NCBI RefSeq assembly: GCF_003254395.2 | Contig: NC_037643.1 | Coordinates: forward strand, 8,638,963-8,702,962 | DNA length: 64,000 nt | Direction: 5' to 3' | DNA from: Apis mellifera | Lineage: Eukaryota > Arthropoda > Insecta > Hymenoptera > Apidae | Shown here: piece by piece, positions 23,901 through 36,359 of the stretch | Layout: each line of letters starts with the position of its first letter | How positions within the stretch are numbered: the first letter of the stretch is position 1 | The notes under the pieces: generated by a model | What the model saw: the letters and a program-made list of their open reading frames with translations, nothing else | Told to the model about the DNA's origin: nothing | Databases searched by the model: none | Program-made: the position numbers and the translations under genes

Positions 23901-26900
23901 AAATCAATTTTTAATACAAATCTCAATTCCATCATTAAATGAATTTCCTATACTTAAGTATCACAAATGTTTTTATTGAAGTTAAAATTTTTTTAACAAT
24001 TAATATAACAATCTATAATATAATAATTTTCAAGTTGATAATAATAGTTCATTATTAAAATTATTAAAATTATTTTTATTATATGTTGAAAATATGTAGA
24101 TAAAAATAATTTAACAATTATTTATATAGTCTGATAATAAACTAATTACAAAAAAAGAATGTGATACAATTTATCGTTTGAAATTATCGTTATGACCATC
24201 ACTTTTAATGGCTTCGTGTTAATGTCTCGATACTTACAGGAAAATTCCGCGATCAATGTTTATTCGATTACATCATTTTTAACATCCATCAAAGTATTTA
24301 CCTTTTCTACTTAAAGTAAATTGAAAATGAATGGTAGATTCAAAAAAGGTATTATTCAAAAAACATACATATCAAATAAAACTTCCTGTTTTTGATGGAA
24401 ATTAATGAATTTATTTTTTAGATTCATTTTTTATGAATTTATATTTGTATAAAACGATATAATAAAATTAGGGAAAGGAGAAACAGAAAAGAAAAAAAAA
24501 AAATAGAGAGCGATTCGAAAATTAGACAAAATTAACTCAAGTATTTTATGTAATCAAGCGGAATCAGAATTTTCATAGATTTTTATTAAATTCGAATCCT
24601 TTGTTGGCGAATATAAAAAAATTATTACAACTGGAAACTTAAAAAGAATTTATTTTATTTATTTTCATTTTATTTTCATTAAATATTATAATGAATACTT
24701 TATTTTGAATAAAGTATATATTTGCATCACATGTATCTTACACTTGTAAAAATATATGCACATGTATTTTGAATCATATGTATCTTACACTTGTAAAAAT
24801 ATAAGTTAATTCGTATGATGAATTGTAAAAAAATGTATATAATGAATTGGAAAAAAAATTGCATATAATGAATTGTAAAATATAACCATTATAAATGACC
24901 TTGAGAGAATGTTTTTTTTCAATATGTAAAAATATATATATAAAATATATAATTTATTAAATATATAATATATAATAAAAATAATAAGAATACAAATTTC
25001 GATACTTACAAGAAAATTTCACGATCAATGATTATTCGATTACGTCATTTTCAATATCCATCAAGATATTTATCCCTATTTGAGCGTAATAAGTGTGCAA
25101 AATTCGAACAATATTTAAATAATTGTATAATATTTTTCACAATAACAAAATCATTATATGTACATATATAAGAATATATTTATAAGAAATATGCAGAATA
25201 ATTATTTGAAATAATAAATTTGATTATATATTTAAATATATAATATGCAAACATGCATTTATTAAGCGATAGAAAATAAATATCTTATAGATTAAATTAC
25301 ATTAAAATAATTATTCGTATATGTAAATTAATACATAAACAAAATTATATTTTATCATTAAACATAATCTCAGTTTTATACTATCATGGAAATGATACAA
25401 TGAAGATTATTTTTTATTGATTATACTTTAACTCGAAAAAAAATTAAACTTTTCGAGATAATAAGAATGAGACTCAATTAAAAGATAATTATATTGATTA
25501 TTGATTAAGTTCTTTAAATAGAGAAATAATCACAAAATATTTATATATATTTTTTTTGAAAAGTCATTATTCGTGAAATTACGATGATTCATAGTATAAT
25601 GGGAACAAAATTTGAGAAGAATGCTAATGAAACGACTTACGAAATAAATTCTTATAGAATTTGTAAGATGGAACGAGTTCTAGTTATATTGCGCAATTCG
25701 TTTTCTAGAAATAAGAAAGGTTACCGGTTACATCATCATAAGTTGAAATATATCAAACATCAAACATTCAAAAGTAATTCAAAAGTTATGTTCTGCATTA
25801 TAGTAAATGTAATCTACATCTTGTATCTATATTAATGATACGATAAAATAAAATAATAATAAATTGGAACTTTTTTGTGAAACAATTTATTTGATAGCAT
25901 TATGAATCAAAAAAGGAAACGAATTAGAGATTTAGTTATAATCTAGTTATAATATACTTTTTTTTATCACTCATATTTTTTATCATATTTTATGAGAACA
26001 TAGAGAATAAAATAGTGAAAATTAACAATGACAGAAATTAAAACATATAGAACATTTTTATTCAAATTATTTATTTTGTAATTAACTATTTAAATATATA
26101 AAACTAATAATAATAAATTATAATTAAATAATAATAATAAAACTATTTAACATTTTATAGTTTACTATTAATATATCATGTGTATCCATGATCTTCAATA
26201 TATATTCAACACTGCGTATTAATGCGTAAGTGATCATTTGATTTTTAATTGTTAAGATTATGACCTAACATTTCGATTTCAATAGTGCACAAAATATTGC
26301 ATTTACGTACAATTATGTGAAAATATTTCATAATCAATAAATATTGATTAAACTGTTGTTACGAAATGAAATGCAATCATTGAATAGATATATATAATTG
26401 ATAAAATATTATTTATATATTTATATAAATTTAATTTAATTTTTTCAAAATTTAAAATATATATGTATTAATTTAATTAATTTATAATTTTATTTGAAAT
26501 ATGTTTGATATATAAAATATGATTTTATTTTAAATATGTTTGTTATATTATTATTGCATTTTTTATAATTATATAATACAATAATAATAGACAAATTATA
26601 TCATACTATTACTAAAAATTTGTTTATTGAATAATTAATGATGATTATTTTTTTTAAATTATTATTTTAATTATTTAATACTTATTATTATTATCTATTT
26701 AATTATTTAATCATTTTTATTACTATATCTTTTAAACAATATCAAATAAACTATATAAAAAAATATCATTTCAACAACTTCAACACGGTTTGTATTGATC
26801 TAAAACGTGAATACACAGCATTGAATATATATATTTTATTGATTGCTATTATATTTACAATTATTTTCTATTTTGCACAAAAAAGTTAATGATAAAAGGC

Positions 26901-29900
26901 ATATTTTAAAAATTAAGTATTGATACTATATTGTAAAAAAAAATGATAAAAAAATCTATTTCAATATGGATCACAAAATTATGTTTTTTGGATATGTTTA
27001 ATTTTATTCTTTTTAAATAAAGGTTTTAATAAATATTTCATGAAAATATATTTTTTATTAAATGTATCTTCAAATATTAGAAAAGTATAGATATTAATAA
27101 AAATACACATTAATAATATACATTTTTTTCATAATTTATTTTTCTTTTAATAATTATTTTAATTTTTTTTTTATTAATTAAATAATTTTTTATATATGAA
27201 TATAATAAGATTACATAAAAATAGTTCTTTTTTAACTAATAGTATATATACGTTCTTGTTCTCAGCCTGATTGCCCAATATTCCTTACTGGAAGTGGAAC
27301 ACCGATTTCGAAGAAAGCCAGTTTGACGGTAGGGCCAAACGGTCCTATATTACTTCAAGATTACGTCTTTTTGGATGAACTATCGCATTTTAATAGAGAA
27401 AGGATTCCGGAACGTGTAGTCCATGCTAAAGGAGCTGGTAGATTGATTTATTTTATCTTTAAATAAATTATGAAATGTTTATAAAATATATCTACTCAAA
27501 TTACTTTTAGATAAAATATAAATTAATCCTTCAATTTAAAAATCTTAAAAATTAAAATATATTTAAATAGTTCTAAATGTTTTATCTATTATTTTGTTTT
27601 ATATTTATCAAAATTAATTAAATGGTCGATAATATTTACATATGTATAGATATCTACAATACATAATTGAAGATAGAATATATAAAACTTTGATATCATA
27701 TTTAATACATTCAAAAAAAAAATATCGAGAATAAAAAATGATCATATTTGAATCAAAGTATATCAATAATTGACAGATTAATCAAAATATTTGAAATTTT
27801 CTTCGATAATTATAATTACTACTAATATGAAAGTTTTTTAATATATTTAAATTCAGATTAAATAGATTAAACAAATTGAAATAAATGTATTAATATATTT
27901 TCATTAATCAGATATATTATAAATTATTTATAATATTAATCAGTTCTATATACTAATAAATTAAAATCAAAATTAAATAATATCTGATTCTATTTTGAAT
28001 ATTTGGATATTAATTAAATAGATATTTGATTAATCAAATTTGCTATTAATACAATTCATCCAATTCAAACAATAAGAGTTTTAATTTATAATCGATCATA
28101 TTTCTATTAGAGTTATTGTATTCGAAATTCTAATGATTTTTCGCTTCGTTTCAGGTGCATTCGGTTATTTCGAAGTTACTCATGATATTACAAAATACTC
28201 TAAGGCAAAAGTTTTTTCCTCAATTGGAAAACGAACTCCTATCGCAGTAAGATTTTCTACTGTGGGTGGCGAAAGTGGTTCCGCAGATACTGTCAGGTAA
28301 TTGCAAACATAAATTTTCATTTTTTCCTAGGATATTATTGATTCTCTAAAATAGAACATGTCACGCGATGCAAAATATTTATTTTCTTCTGTATGAAATT
28401 TATTAAAGTGACAACGACAAAGTAGTGATATGAAAGATGTATAGTCATTATCTTGTTTACAGAAACAGATTTTTAAAAATTGAATGATTCGACGCAAATG
28501 CAATTTAATATCACAAAAACAATTATCAAAGAAATTATATTATTTAGTTTCTCCAAAAAATTTAAATTTAAATACATCTGACTATTGAATAATATTTTTT
28601 TATTATTTTTATTGATTTTATATTATATGTATGAAGTTATTTGTAATCTAAATATATTATTTATCTAAATATATTTATCTTATAATTATATAAAATTAAA
28701 ATTAAATATTAAAACTATTTTTATTTCAACATGTAATTTTCTTTTATGAATTTATTTTTGTTGCCCAATTAATTTATATAATAGAATTATACACAATCTA
28801 TCATATCTATTATTTATATTTATTATCTAATTTATTATTTATGAATAATTACTTCCAAGATAAAAACTCGAGCTTCACGGCATAATTCACTACAATTATA
28901 AAAATAATGGAAACAAGACTACAAATTGTTTTGTTTGCATAAAAATTATCACTTAGTCATACGAAATTGTATGAGAAACTTGAACATTGGCCTTGCAATT
29001 AATTGATCAATTAGTAGTCCTTGGTCACCATAGATAAGTTTTTTCTTTTAATACTGTTGTACTATAAAATTATAAAATTTATATCAATTACGTGATTTTG
29101 CGCTATTTGTTATTTTTCTAATTTCATTTTAATTCATTGTTTCATAAACAATTAAAAGAATAAATTAATTTTCTGAAAAACTCATTCTAATAGAATCATT
29201 GATTTTTCGATAATTTTTTATTTTGTTTCATTTTCAGAGATCCTCGTGGTTTCGCAGTTAAATTTTACACCGAGGAGGGTGTTTGGGATTTGGTCGGTAA
29301 CAACACACCAATATTCTTTATTAAAGATCCCATATACTTTCCAAGTTTCATTCATACTCAGAAAAGAAATCCTGTTACACATCTGAAGGTTTGTCATCAA
29401 TAATATTGTGCTTAAGAATCTCAAAGTTTTATAATTATATAGGTGATCATAAAAATATTTGACTATTTCATATTTTTATTTTTAAAAATTTTCGAAAAAT
29501 CTATGAGAAATAGTAATTCTTAGTAATTCTAGTCTGCATTTTTATTAAATTTTTAAGATTTTGGATTTTTTAAAAATTAGTTGTAAAAATAATTTGGTTA
29601 TTTTGATTTCTATTAATGAAATTGTTTTGTAGGATGCTGACATGTTTTGGGACTTTCTCTCTTTAAGACCTGAATCAACTCATCAAGTCATGTTTCTATT
29701 TTCGGATAGAGGTATTCCTGATGGTTATCGTCATATGAATGGTTACGGTTCTCATACGTTCTCACTGGTGAATGCCAAAGATGAAATAGTTTATTGTAAA
29801 TTCCATTACAAGGTACATTTCTTTATATTTTATTATATCTTATTAAGGAAGCTATTTTTAATGATTAAAATCCATATAATTTTATTTTTAAATATAAAAA

Positions 29901-29960
29901 AAAATATTTCATTTTGCTTGTTATTTAATGTATTATATTTCAATCAAAATCAAAATCAAA

Positions 29961-29992
<32 letters not shown>

Positions 29993-31518
29993 GGTATTTC
30001 AGAAATAAAACAATTTATTTTGATTTATTATAGTTTGATAAAAAATAAAAAAAAATATATTATTAACATTTAAATATTTTGAAAAATATAATTTTATTAT
30101 TTATTCTAATGAAATTATTTCATATAGACCGATCAAGGAATTAAAAATTTACCAGTAGACAAGGCGGCTGAATTAAGTGCTAGTAATCCCGATTATGCGA
30201 TTCAAGATCTTTACGATGCAATTGCCAAGAATCAATACCCAACTTGGACATTCTATATTCAAGTGATGACTCCAACACAAGCAAAATCTTTCAAATGGAA
30301 TCCTTTTGATTTAACTAAAGTAATGGATTAAATATTTGATATGAAATTTTAAGTTTTAATTTAGAATTTATATAAAATTTATATAAAATAATTAAATTTC
30401 ATATCATCAAATTGCTTTAATTGTTAAAAAATTAATAATTTGAAATATAAATCTTGAAATAAATATGCGATAATTCTCTAATTAAATATATTTTAAATTG
30501 AATAGGTATGGCCGCATGATGAATATCCACTCATTCCTGTTGGTAAGTTAGTATTAAACCGAAATCCTGAAAATTACTTCGCTGACATAGAGCAAATAGC
30601 CTTCGATCCGGCTCATATGGTACCTGGTATTGGAGCAAGTCCTGATAAAATGCTACAAGGTCGAATGTTCACTTACGGTGATGCTCATAGACATCGTCTT
30701 GGCCCAAACAATCTGCAATTACCAGTGAATTGTCCATTCAAAGTAATTCTTCTATTTTTATTAATACAAGATATAACATCTACTTTTATTAAATAATAAT
30801 ATATATTAATGAGGTGGTGGTATGAAATACTGATATTCATTTAAAAAAAAAATGCATAATTTTATAATATAATTATAATAATATAATTAAATTCCCATTT
30901 TCACTTTTCTTTTTTTATTTGAAATATTTGAATAATATAAAATAATAAAAAATCACTAAATTTTTAATTACAGTATATGTACTTATAATAGATTAATATT
31001 TTAATATAATTAATTATATTAATGTTTTATTATTCCTAACAATGAAAAAAGAAAAACAAATAATAAAATAAAAAAAAATAATAAAATAATAAAAAATTTA
31101 TTTTCTTTTTCAGGAAATTTCTGTAATAAACTACCAACGTGATGGCCAAGCGACTATAAATAATCAAAATGGTGCACCAAACTATTTTCCTAATAGTTTT
31201 GGTGGGCCTAGAGAATGTCCAGCTGTAGCTCCTCCGACATACTTTGTGAGTGGCGATGTAGGTCGTTATGATGTAGACCCAAAGGAGGATAATTTTGGAC
31301 AAGTTACTTTATTCTGGAGAAATGTTCTCGATGATAAAGAGAAAAGTAGATTAGTGAACAATTTAGTACAAAATCTTAGCAATGCATCGATGTTCATCGT
31401 TGAAAGAGCTGTAAAGAATTTTACGCAAGTAGATGCTGATCTTGGATTAAGACTTACGGAAGGTCTTCGTAATAAAGGTGTATTAATCAATCGTTATGGC
31501 AAGACAGCTAGATTGTGA
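20964..31518 (+). CDS. Cat: Catalase
   Basis: Coding exons are 20964-21026, 27266-27437, 28155-28296, 29238-29388, 29633-29812, 30128-30319, 30506-30742 and 31114-31518, giving 513 aa, the expected length for this bee enzyme. It converts hydrogen peroxide to water and oxygen and is a haem enzyme of peroxisomes. Key residues visible: catalytic His74 (ERVVHAKGAGAFG), Asn147 (DLVGNNTP) and the haem-iron ligand Tyr357 (RMFTYGDAHRHRLGP). The C-terminus is ARL, matching the PTS1 peroxisomal pattern. I chose ATG 20964 because the first residues align with the fly enzyme (the SADQLIDYK region). The upstream ATGs at 20679 and 20712 are in frame. Confidence 0.97.
21027..27265 (+). other. Cat: Catalase intron 1 (6.2 kb)
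   Basis: Very long AT-rich intron. It carries two diverged copies of a 77-nt segment (24226-24302 and about 24998-25074), a short tandem duplication at about 24722-24800 and (TA)n runs (for example 21345-21364, 23808-23832). A stop-free stretch at 25584-25835 (83 codons) is less AT-rich but matches no family I know. Regulatory elements could reside here; none is certain. Confidence 0.8.
27438..28154 (+). other. Cat: Catalase intron 2
   Basis: 717 nt, AT-rich. No feature seen beyond the splice sites. Confidence 0.8.
28297..29237 (+). other. Cat: Catalase intron 3
   Basis: 941 nt, AT-rich. No coding or RNA feature seen. Confidence 0.8.
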
Positions 31519-31521
31519 AAA

Positions 31522-31527
31522 AATAAA
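31522..31527 (+). terminator. Cat: Poly(A) signal of catalase
   Basis: AATAAA begins 4 nt after the stop codon. If used, the 3' UTR would be only about 20-30 nt. Longer alternatives cannot be excluded in the AT-rich sequence downstream. Confidence 0.4.
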
Positions 31528-31539
31528 GATTATTTTTTA

Positions 31540-34400
31540 TTTTATATTATAATCATTAATTTAGATTAGATATATACACTATATAATTGTTAATATTTCC
31601 CATAATGAAGCACATTATTATTTTAGTTATTTATATCATTTTCTGAAACTAAACATATTTTATGATGTCTGATATTTTTTTCTTTATTATATGATTATTA
31701 ACGTTCAATTAATTATGTAAATGTATGAAGATAATTAATTAAACTAGTATATAAAGAAAAATTTCTAATAATTATAAAGACCATTAAATGATTTATATGT
31801 GCCTTACCTATATTAGATTTTGAAATTGAAAATTTTAGATCTTAATTGAAATATTTATCAGTAACATAATGAATTAAATGTGTGTAATTTGTTTAATTGT
31901 ATTATGTAAAGATTTAATTTTATCCTTATCGTTTAAAATTTTATATATAATATTCTTAATATTAATTTGAATATGCTTTGAATAATCAATACATATTATA
32001 TTATAAAAATTATATAATTGGATATCCAACAATAAGAATTTAATTGTTTTTAAATCCTATCTATCAAAATCTAATAGATTCTTTTCATAATTTTACTTAC
32101 TATTATCTTGTATTACTTTTTGTACTTATATAATATAATTTAAACAACGACGTATATTTTAAAGAACGTTAAGCTTCAAAGTTTGACATTATTCCGAATA
32201 ATTTATATTAGATATTTAAATTACATATGGACAAAAAAAAAAGTGCAAAAAATGATCATTTATCATAGATTATCGGAAAAGAATTTAAATTATAGAATAA
32301 TTGAATAACAAAGTTTATAGTATTACCAAAAAATATATTTAACATACTTGAAAATTAAATAATTTGTTTATATAATTTATATATCAAATTTAAAATCTAC
32401 ATCTTTTTTTCTGTAATAAAAAAAAAGGAAATAAATATATCATTCTAAATTCTATCTATCAAAAAATTAAATGATCTTATCTATAAAAAATGGAAGATTT
32501 ACGTTTTGTAATTCTTATATAAAAATTTAAATTTATTAAATATAAACGTTCATGTATTAGTCCATATGGAACAAAAAATAATCAAAAATGAATAATGAAT
32601 AATATTTTATTACTATTAAATCAATTATTAATAGAATTATTATAAATAGAAAATACGAATATAAATATATTGCAATATAGTACGTTATCGGTGAGGAAAA
32701 TCCATAATTTTCTCGGATAATCATTTGTTTTTTACTTGAAAAAACAAGAAATCATTTATCTTTTGTTTGAAAAAACAAGAAGTCATTTATCTTTTGATTG
32801 AAGAAATATGAAATATATTTAAATTTATTTTTATAAATTATGTGAAAGAAAATTAACACATAAAACATTTTCTTTTAAGCAGAAACATTTTTTAATATTA
32901 TTATATATAATTCATTGCTAATATGTATGAATATATGTATAACTTTTAACAAAGTAATATTTAAAAAAATAAATAAAAATATTTTCGAAAACTATTTCCA
33001 TATTTGTATTGATTTAATGTAAATTAAATTAATTTAAACATATTTGATTTTAAAAATAAATATTTGAAGTATAAGGTACTTTAATTATGCGCATATTTTT
33101 GAATTTGATTTTGAAATTATTAATAAAAATATGAGTATTTTATCCATATTATTATTAAAATCTAATATCTGCAAATATAATAGAATTTTTCATTTTTATC
33201 TTTACAAAAAAAGCATTATGTTGCTAACTTCAAAAAATATATAATATATTAAACTATATAACAAAAAGTAAAATAACAATAAAAAATTTAGAAATATGAG
33301 AAAAATATTTTAATTTTATAAATTAAATTGTTTTTTTTTAAATACAGTATACAGTTTATATATTTTTTTATTAAAATAATTTTAACATATATTATAAGTT
33401 ATATAGTTAATATTTGCAATACACAAAAATTTTTGAAAGTTTTATTTAAATATTCATTTAAATAATATGTTAGATTATATAATTAAAACAATACAAATAT
33501 ACTTTTACGTTATGAAAATTTAATATAAAATTGTTGATTTCGAAACATCAAACATAAAGATAATAGTGATTGGAAACGGGAAAATCCAGAGTTAAAGATA
33601 GCATATACTTACTAGTTTTATATTCGTTTAATTAACTATTTACATTACATATTAAACAGTTATATGTATTAAGATCAAAATATTAGTATATAAAAAATTA
33701 AAGATATTAAAAACAATATAAAATTTGTTTATTATTTTAATAAAAATAAAATGGAAAAAATGAAAATATTTTATTAAAAAATGTATTAATTTTGATTAAT
33801 AAAAATAAAAATACATTTTATAAAATACTAGTATTTCTTTCTTTTTGTAATATGTCTGTTCTGTTATAATTGCGCATTTCTTTGTTTGTAATATGACTGT
33901 TCTGTTCTACTTTACACAATGTTCAACATTGACATTTATTTTAATTTTCCTTGGAATCTGATGAAATATCTGATAAAAAAAATATTCTTAAGAAAGAAAA
34001 TTTCACATTTCAATCTTAAATTAAATATTTTTATATTTTAAATCATGGATTAAAAAAAATGTGATTTTATACAGAAAGAGATAACATTAACAAAAAAGAA
34101 ATTTTTGTCACACAAATTGTCAATAGAATTAATTTATTAATTTAAATATTTATTTAATGTACAATATTATTTAATATATAATATATAATAATTACTTCTA
34201 TAATTCTAATTATAATCATTAATCTTTAATTATCAAGTTTGAAAATTATCACAATCAAAACAAGATCGTTTATATCAATTAAAAATTGATCTTAAGATCA
34301 ATTTGATTTTTATTAATTCGAGTATTAAATAGAATATTTATGAGAAATAATTTATAAAATGGATAATCTTTTCATAAAAAGTGATGAGAAATCAGAAGAT
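31540..34400. other. AT-rich intergenic spacer, catalase to defensin-1
   Basis: About 2.9 kb of AT-rich sequence. Short direct repeats at about 32735-32800 (a segment containing AAAAAACAAGAA...TCATTTATCTTTTG twice) and about 33843-33910 (TGTAATATG...CTGTTCTGTT twice). No gene seen. The distal end should hold defensin-1 regulatory DNA. Confidence 0.75.
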
Positions 34401-34411
34401 TTCAAGTTTCA

Positions 34412-34422
34412 GGGATTTACCC
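34412..34422 (+). promoter_or_regulatory. Def1: kappaB-like site of defensin-1
   Basis: GGGATTTACCC, close to the Rel/NF-kappaB consensus GGGRNNYYCC with one mismatch, about 115 nt upstream of the likely transcription start. Insect defensins are induced through Toll/Imd by Rel factors, so a role in infection-induced expression is plausible. Confidence 0.4.
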
Positions 34423-34502
34423 GTTCCCGTGCGCAGATATATTTACATATGTGTAATTCATTTAAACAACAATACATACGTAATTCAACGAGCAGACAGT
34501 TG

Positions 34503-34532
34503 TATATAAATTGCACGAGCTGTCGTTCAGTT
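34503..34532 (+). promoter_or_regulatory. Def1: Core promoter of defensin-1 (TATA and initiator)
   Basis: A TATA box (TATATAAA, 34503-34510) is followed by an arthropod initiator TCAGTT at 34527-34532. The initiator A at 34529 is 26 nt from the start of the TATA box, the normal spacing. The predicted 5' UTR is 34529-34602. Confidence 0.65.
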
Positions 34533-34602
34533 GTCAGACACTTCTCAGTCTTTTTTCGAATAGTTTGAATATCTATTGAAGTTTAACACGTATTTAGCCA
34601 AT

Positions 34603-35739
34603 ATGAAAATCTATTTTATTGTCGGCCTTCTCTTCATGGCTATGGTTGCTATCATGGCTGCACCTGTTGGTGGGTAAACGTTTTATTTAATAAAATATTT
34701 AATTAAATTTTGTATAATTTTACATTGTTGTAAATATTATAAAATTGTATTAATATATTTTATGATATTTTAATGTAAAAAACAATGATGATGATATTAT
34801 ACATCAATGTGTTTCTTCACCAAGTTCTTTCTTGATAATTTTTTTAGTTGATGAATATATTTTTGATTAATATATATGAATATATATTTGATTAATAAAT
34901 GAAACTTATTTAAATTATTTAAATTATTTAAATTAATATATGATAAATATTATTTGACAAATAACGTTATATTTTAAAAATAATTTTACATATTCGTAAA
35001 AATTACTTACTTCATATGTAATAATTTAATATTACTAGATATTTAAAAAATAATTAACAAATTTTTATACATATAAAGAGATAAATCTTCATTCATGATA
35101 CTATCTGATATTATCATTTTTATTTTTTAATATTCTATTGCTAAAGTATCTTTTATCATTTCATTGTTAATTTATTCATGAATTACACATTTTATCTATA
35201 TATTGTACGAAATGTTCAATTAAAAATATTCAAATTTTAGAGGATGAATTCGAGCCACTTGAGCATTTTGAGAATGAAGAACGTGCCGACAGACATAGAA
35301 GAGTAACTTGTGACCTTCTCTCATTCAAAGGACAAGTTAATGACAGTGCTTGCGCTGCTAACTGTCTCAGTTTGGGTAAAGCTGGAGGTCATTGCGAGAA
35401 AGGAGTTTGTATTTGTCGAAAGTATGTATTTTCTCAAATTTAAGTTTCCCAAATTTTTTGAATTTAATTAAATTTTGAATACTTTCAAATTTTGAATCCA
35501 TTTAATATATTTATCGATTGAAAATTTTCATGAATAAATGAATAATTGGTCACAATCATGTCATTTAAATATGTTTCTATTCAAAATTATTTGCTTATTT
35601 ATATTACTTTCCTTCGATATTTTCTTTTTATTATTTATCAAATTTAGAATGATTTTATAAAGAAAACTGTAAAATTTCATGCTATTATTCCTATTTCAGA
35701 ACCAGTTTCAAAGATCTCTGGGACAAACGTTTCGGTTAA
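34603..35739 (+). CDS. Def1: Defensin-1 (royalisin) precursor
   Basis: Coding exons are 34603-34669, 35241-35421 and 35700-35739, giving 95 aa. The product is a secreted antibacterial peptide, mainly active against Gram-positive bacteria, found in haemolymph and royal jelly. Visible parts: signal peptide (residues 1-19, hydrophobic, ending MAAP), acidic propeptide (about 20-43) ending in the RHRR processing site, then the mature peptide from Val44 with six cysteines in the insect defensin CS-alpha-beta spacing. Exon 3 encodes only the hymenopteran C-terminal extension (KTSFKDLWDKRFG); its final Gly is a typical amidation donor. The start codon follows a 74-nt leader. It is next to and on the same strand as catalase. 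Confidence 0.97.
34670..35240 (+). other. Def1: Defensin-1 intron 1
   Basis: 571 nt, AT-rich, donor GTGGGT and acceptor TTTTAG. Nothing else seen. Confidence 0.8.
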
Positions 35740-36120
35740 GTGCCATTATGAAGATTCAACGATGAAATTTTTTAACAAAAAATATGAAAACGCGAAATGA
35801 TTAAGAAATGAAAAATGAAAAACTGTATTATCATTGAAAATTCTATGAACTTTAATTTACTTATTTAATAAATAATATAAGTAAATTATCTTTTGGTTTA
35901 ATTTCTTTAAAGTATTATCTTTTGAATAAATAAATTTTTTTATATAGATAAATTAGATAATAATAGAAAATAAATTTTTTTTCTAAATATACTAATTATT
36001 ATATTCATTATTTTAATAATTAAATTGTTAAATGCAGTAATTAACAATAGAAATTTAAAAATTAATAATTTATTGATTATTATTATTTATTATAATGAAA
36101 AAAATATGCTAATAGAATAG
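35740..36120 (+). other. Def1: Defensin-1 3' UTR and downstream flank
   Basis: AT-rich. AATAAA at 35867-35872 about 130 nt after the stop is the probable poly(A) signal. The remainder is spacer. Confidence 0.65.
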
Positions 36121-36126
36121 ACTGTC

Positions 36127-36354
36127 AGCGCCATCTCTTGAAAATTAATGAAAATCTCTTCAAAGAAAAAAATAAATTAGAATTGAAGACTAGCGCCATC
36201 TCTCTACCATTTCTGGAAATATATTTTATTTTATTCTACTTTACCCTACGTTTGAAGAGATTCCTGCAATCCTCAATAGATAGCACTACCGATCAATTCT
36301 TACATCATTTTTTTTATCTACGAGTTTCATTTGCGGCACTCTAGAGATGGCGCT
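36127..36354. promoter_or_regulatory. Cluster of three CTCF-like sites
   Basis: AGCGCCATCT occurs at 36127-36136 (+), 36192-36201 (+) and as its complement AGATGGCGCT at 36345-36354. All three share the longer AGCGCCATCTCT. This resembles the AGATGGCGC core of animal CTCF sites. I noticed no other copy in the window. Insulator function is inferred. Confidence 0.5.
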
Positions 36355-36359
36355 GATTT

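Noticed and set aside
29642..30073. 143-codon ORF continuing past catalase exon 5
   Set aside because: Only the first part (to 29812) is catalase exon 5; the rest is AT-rich intron read through.
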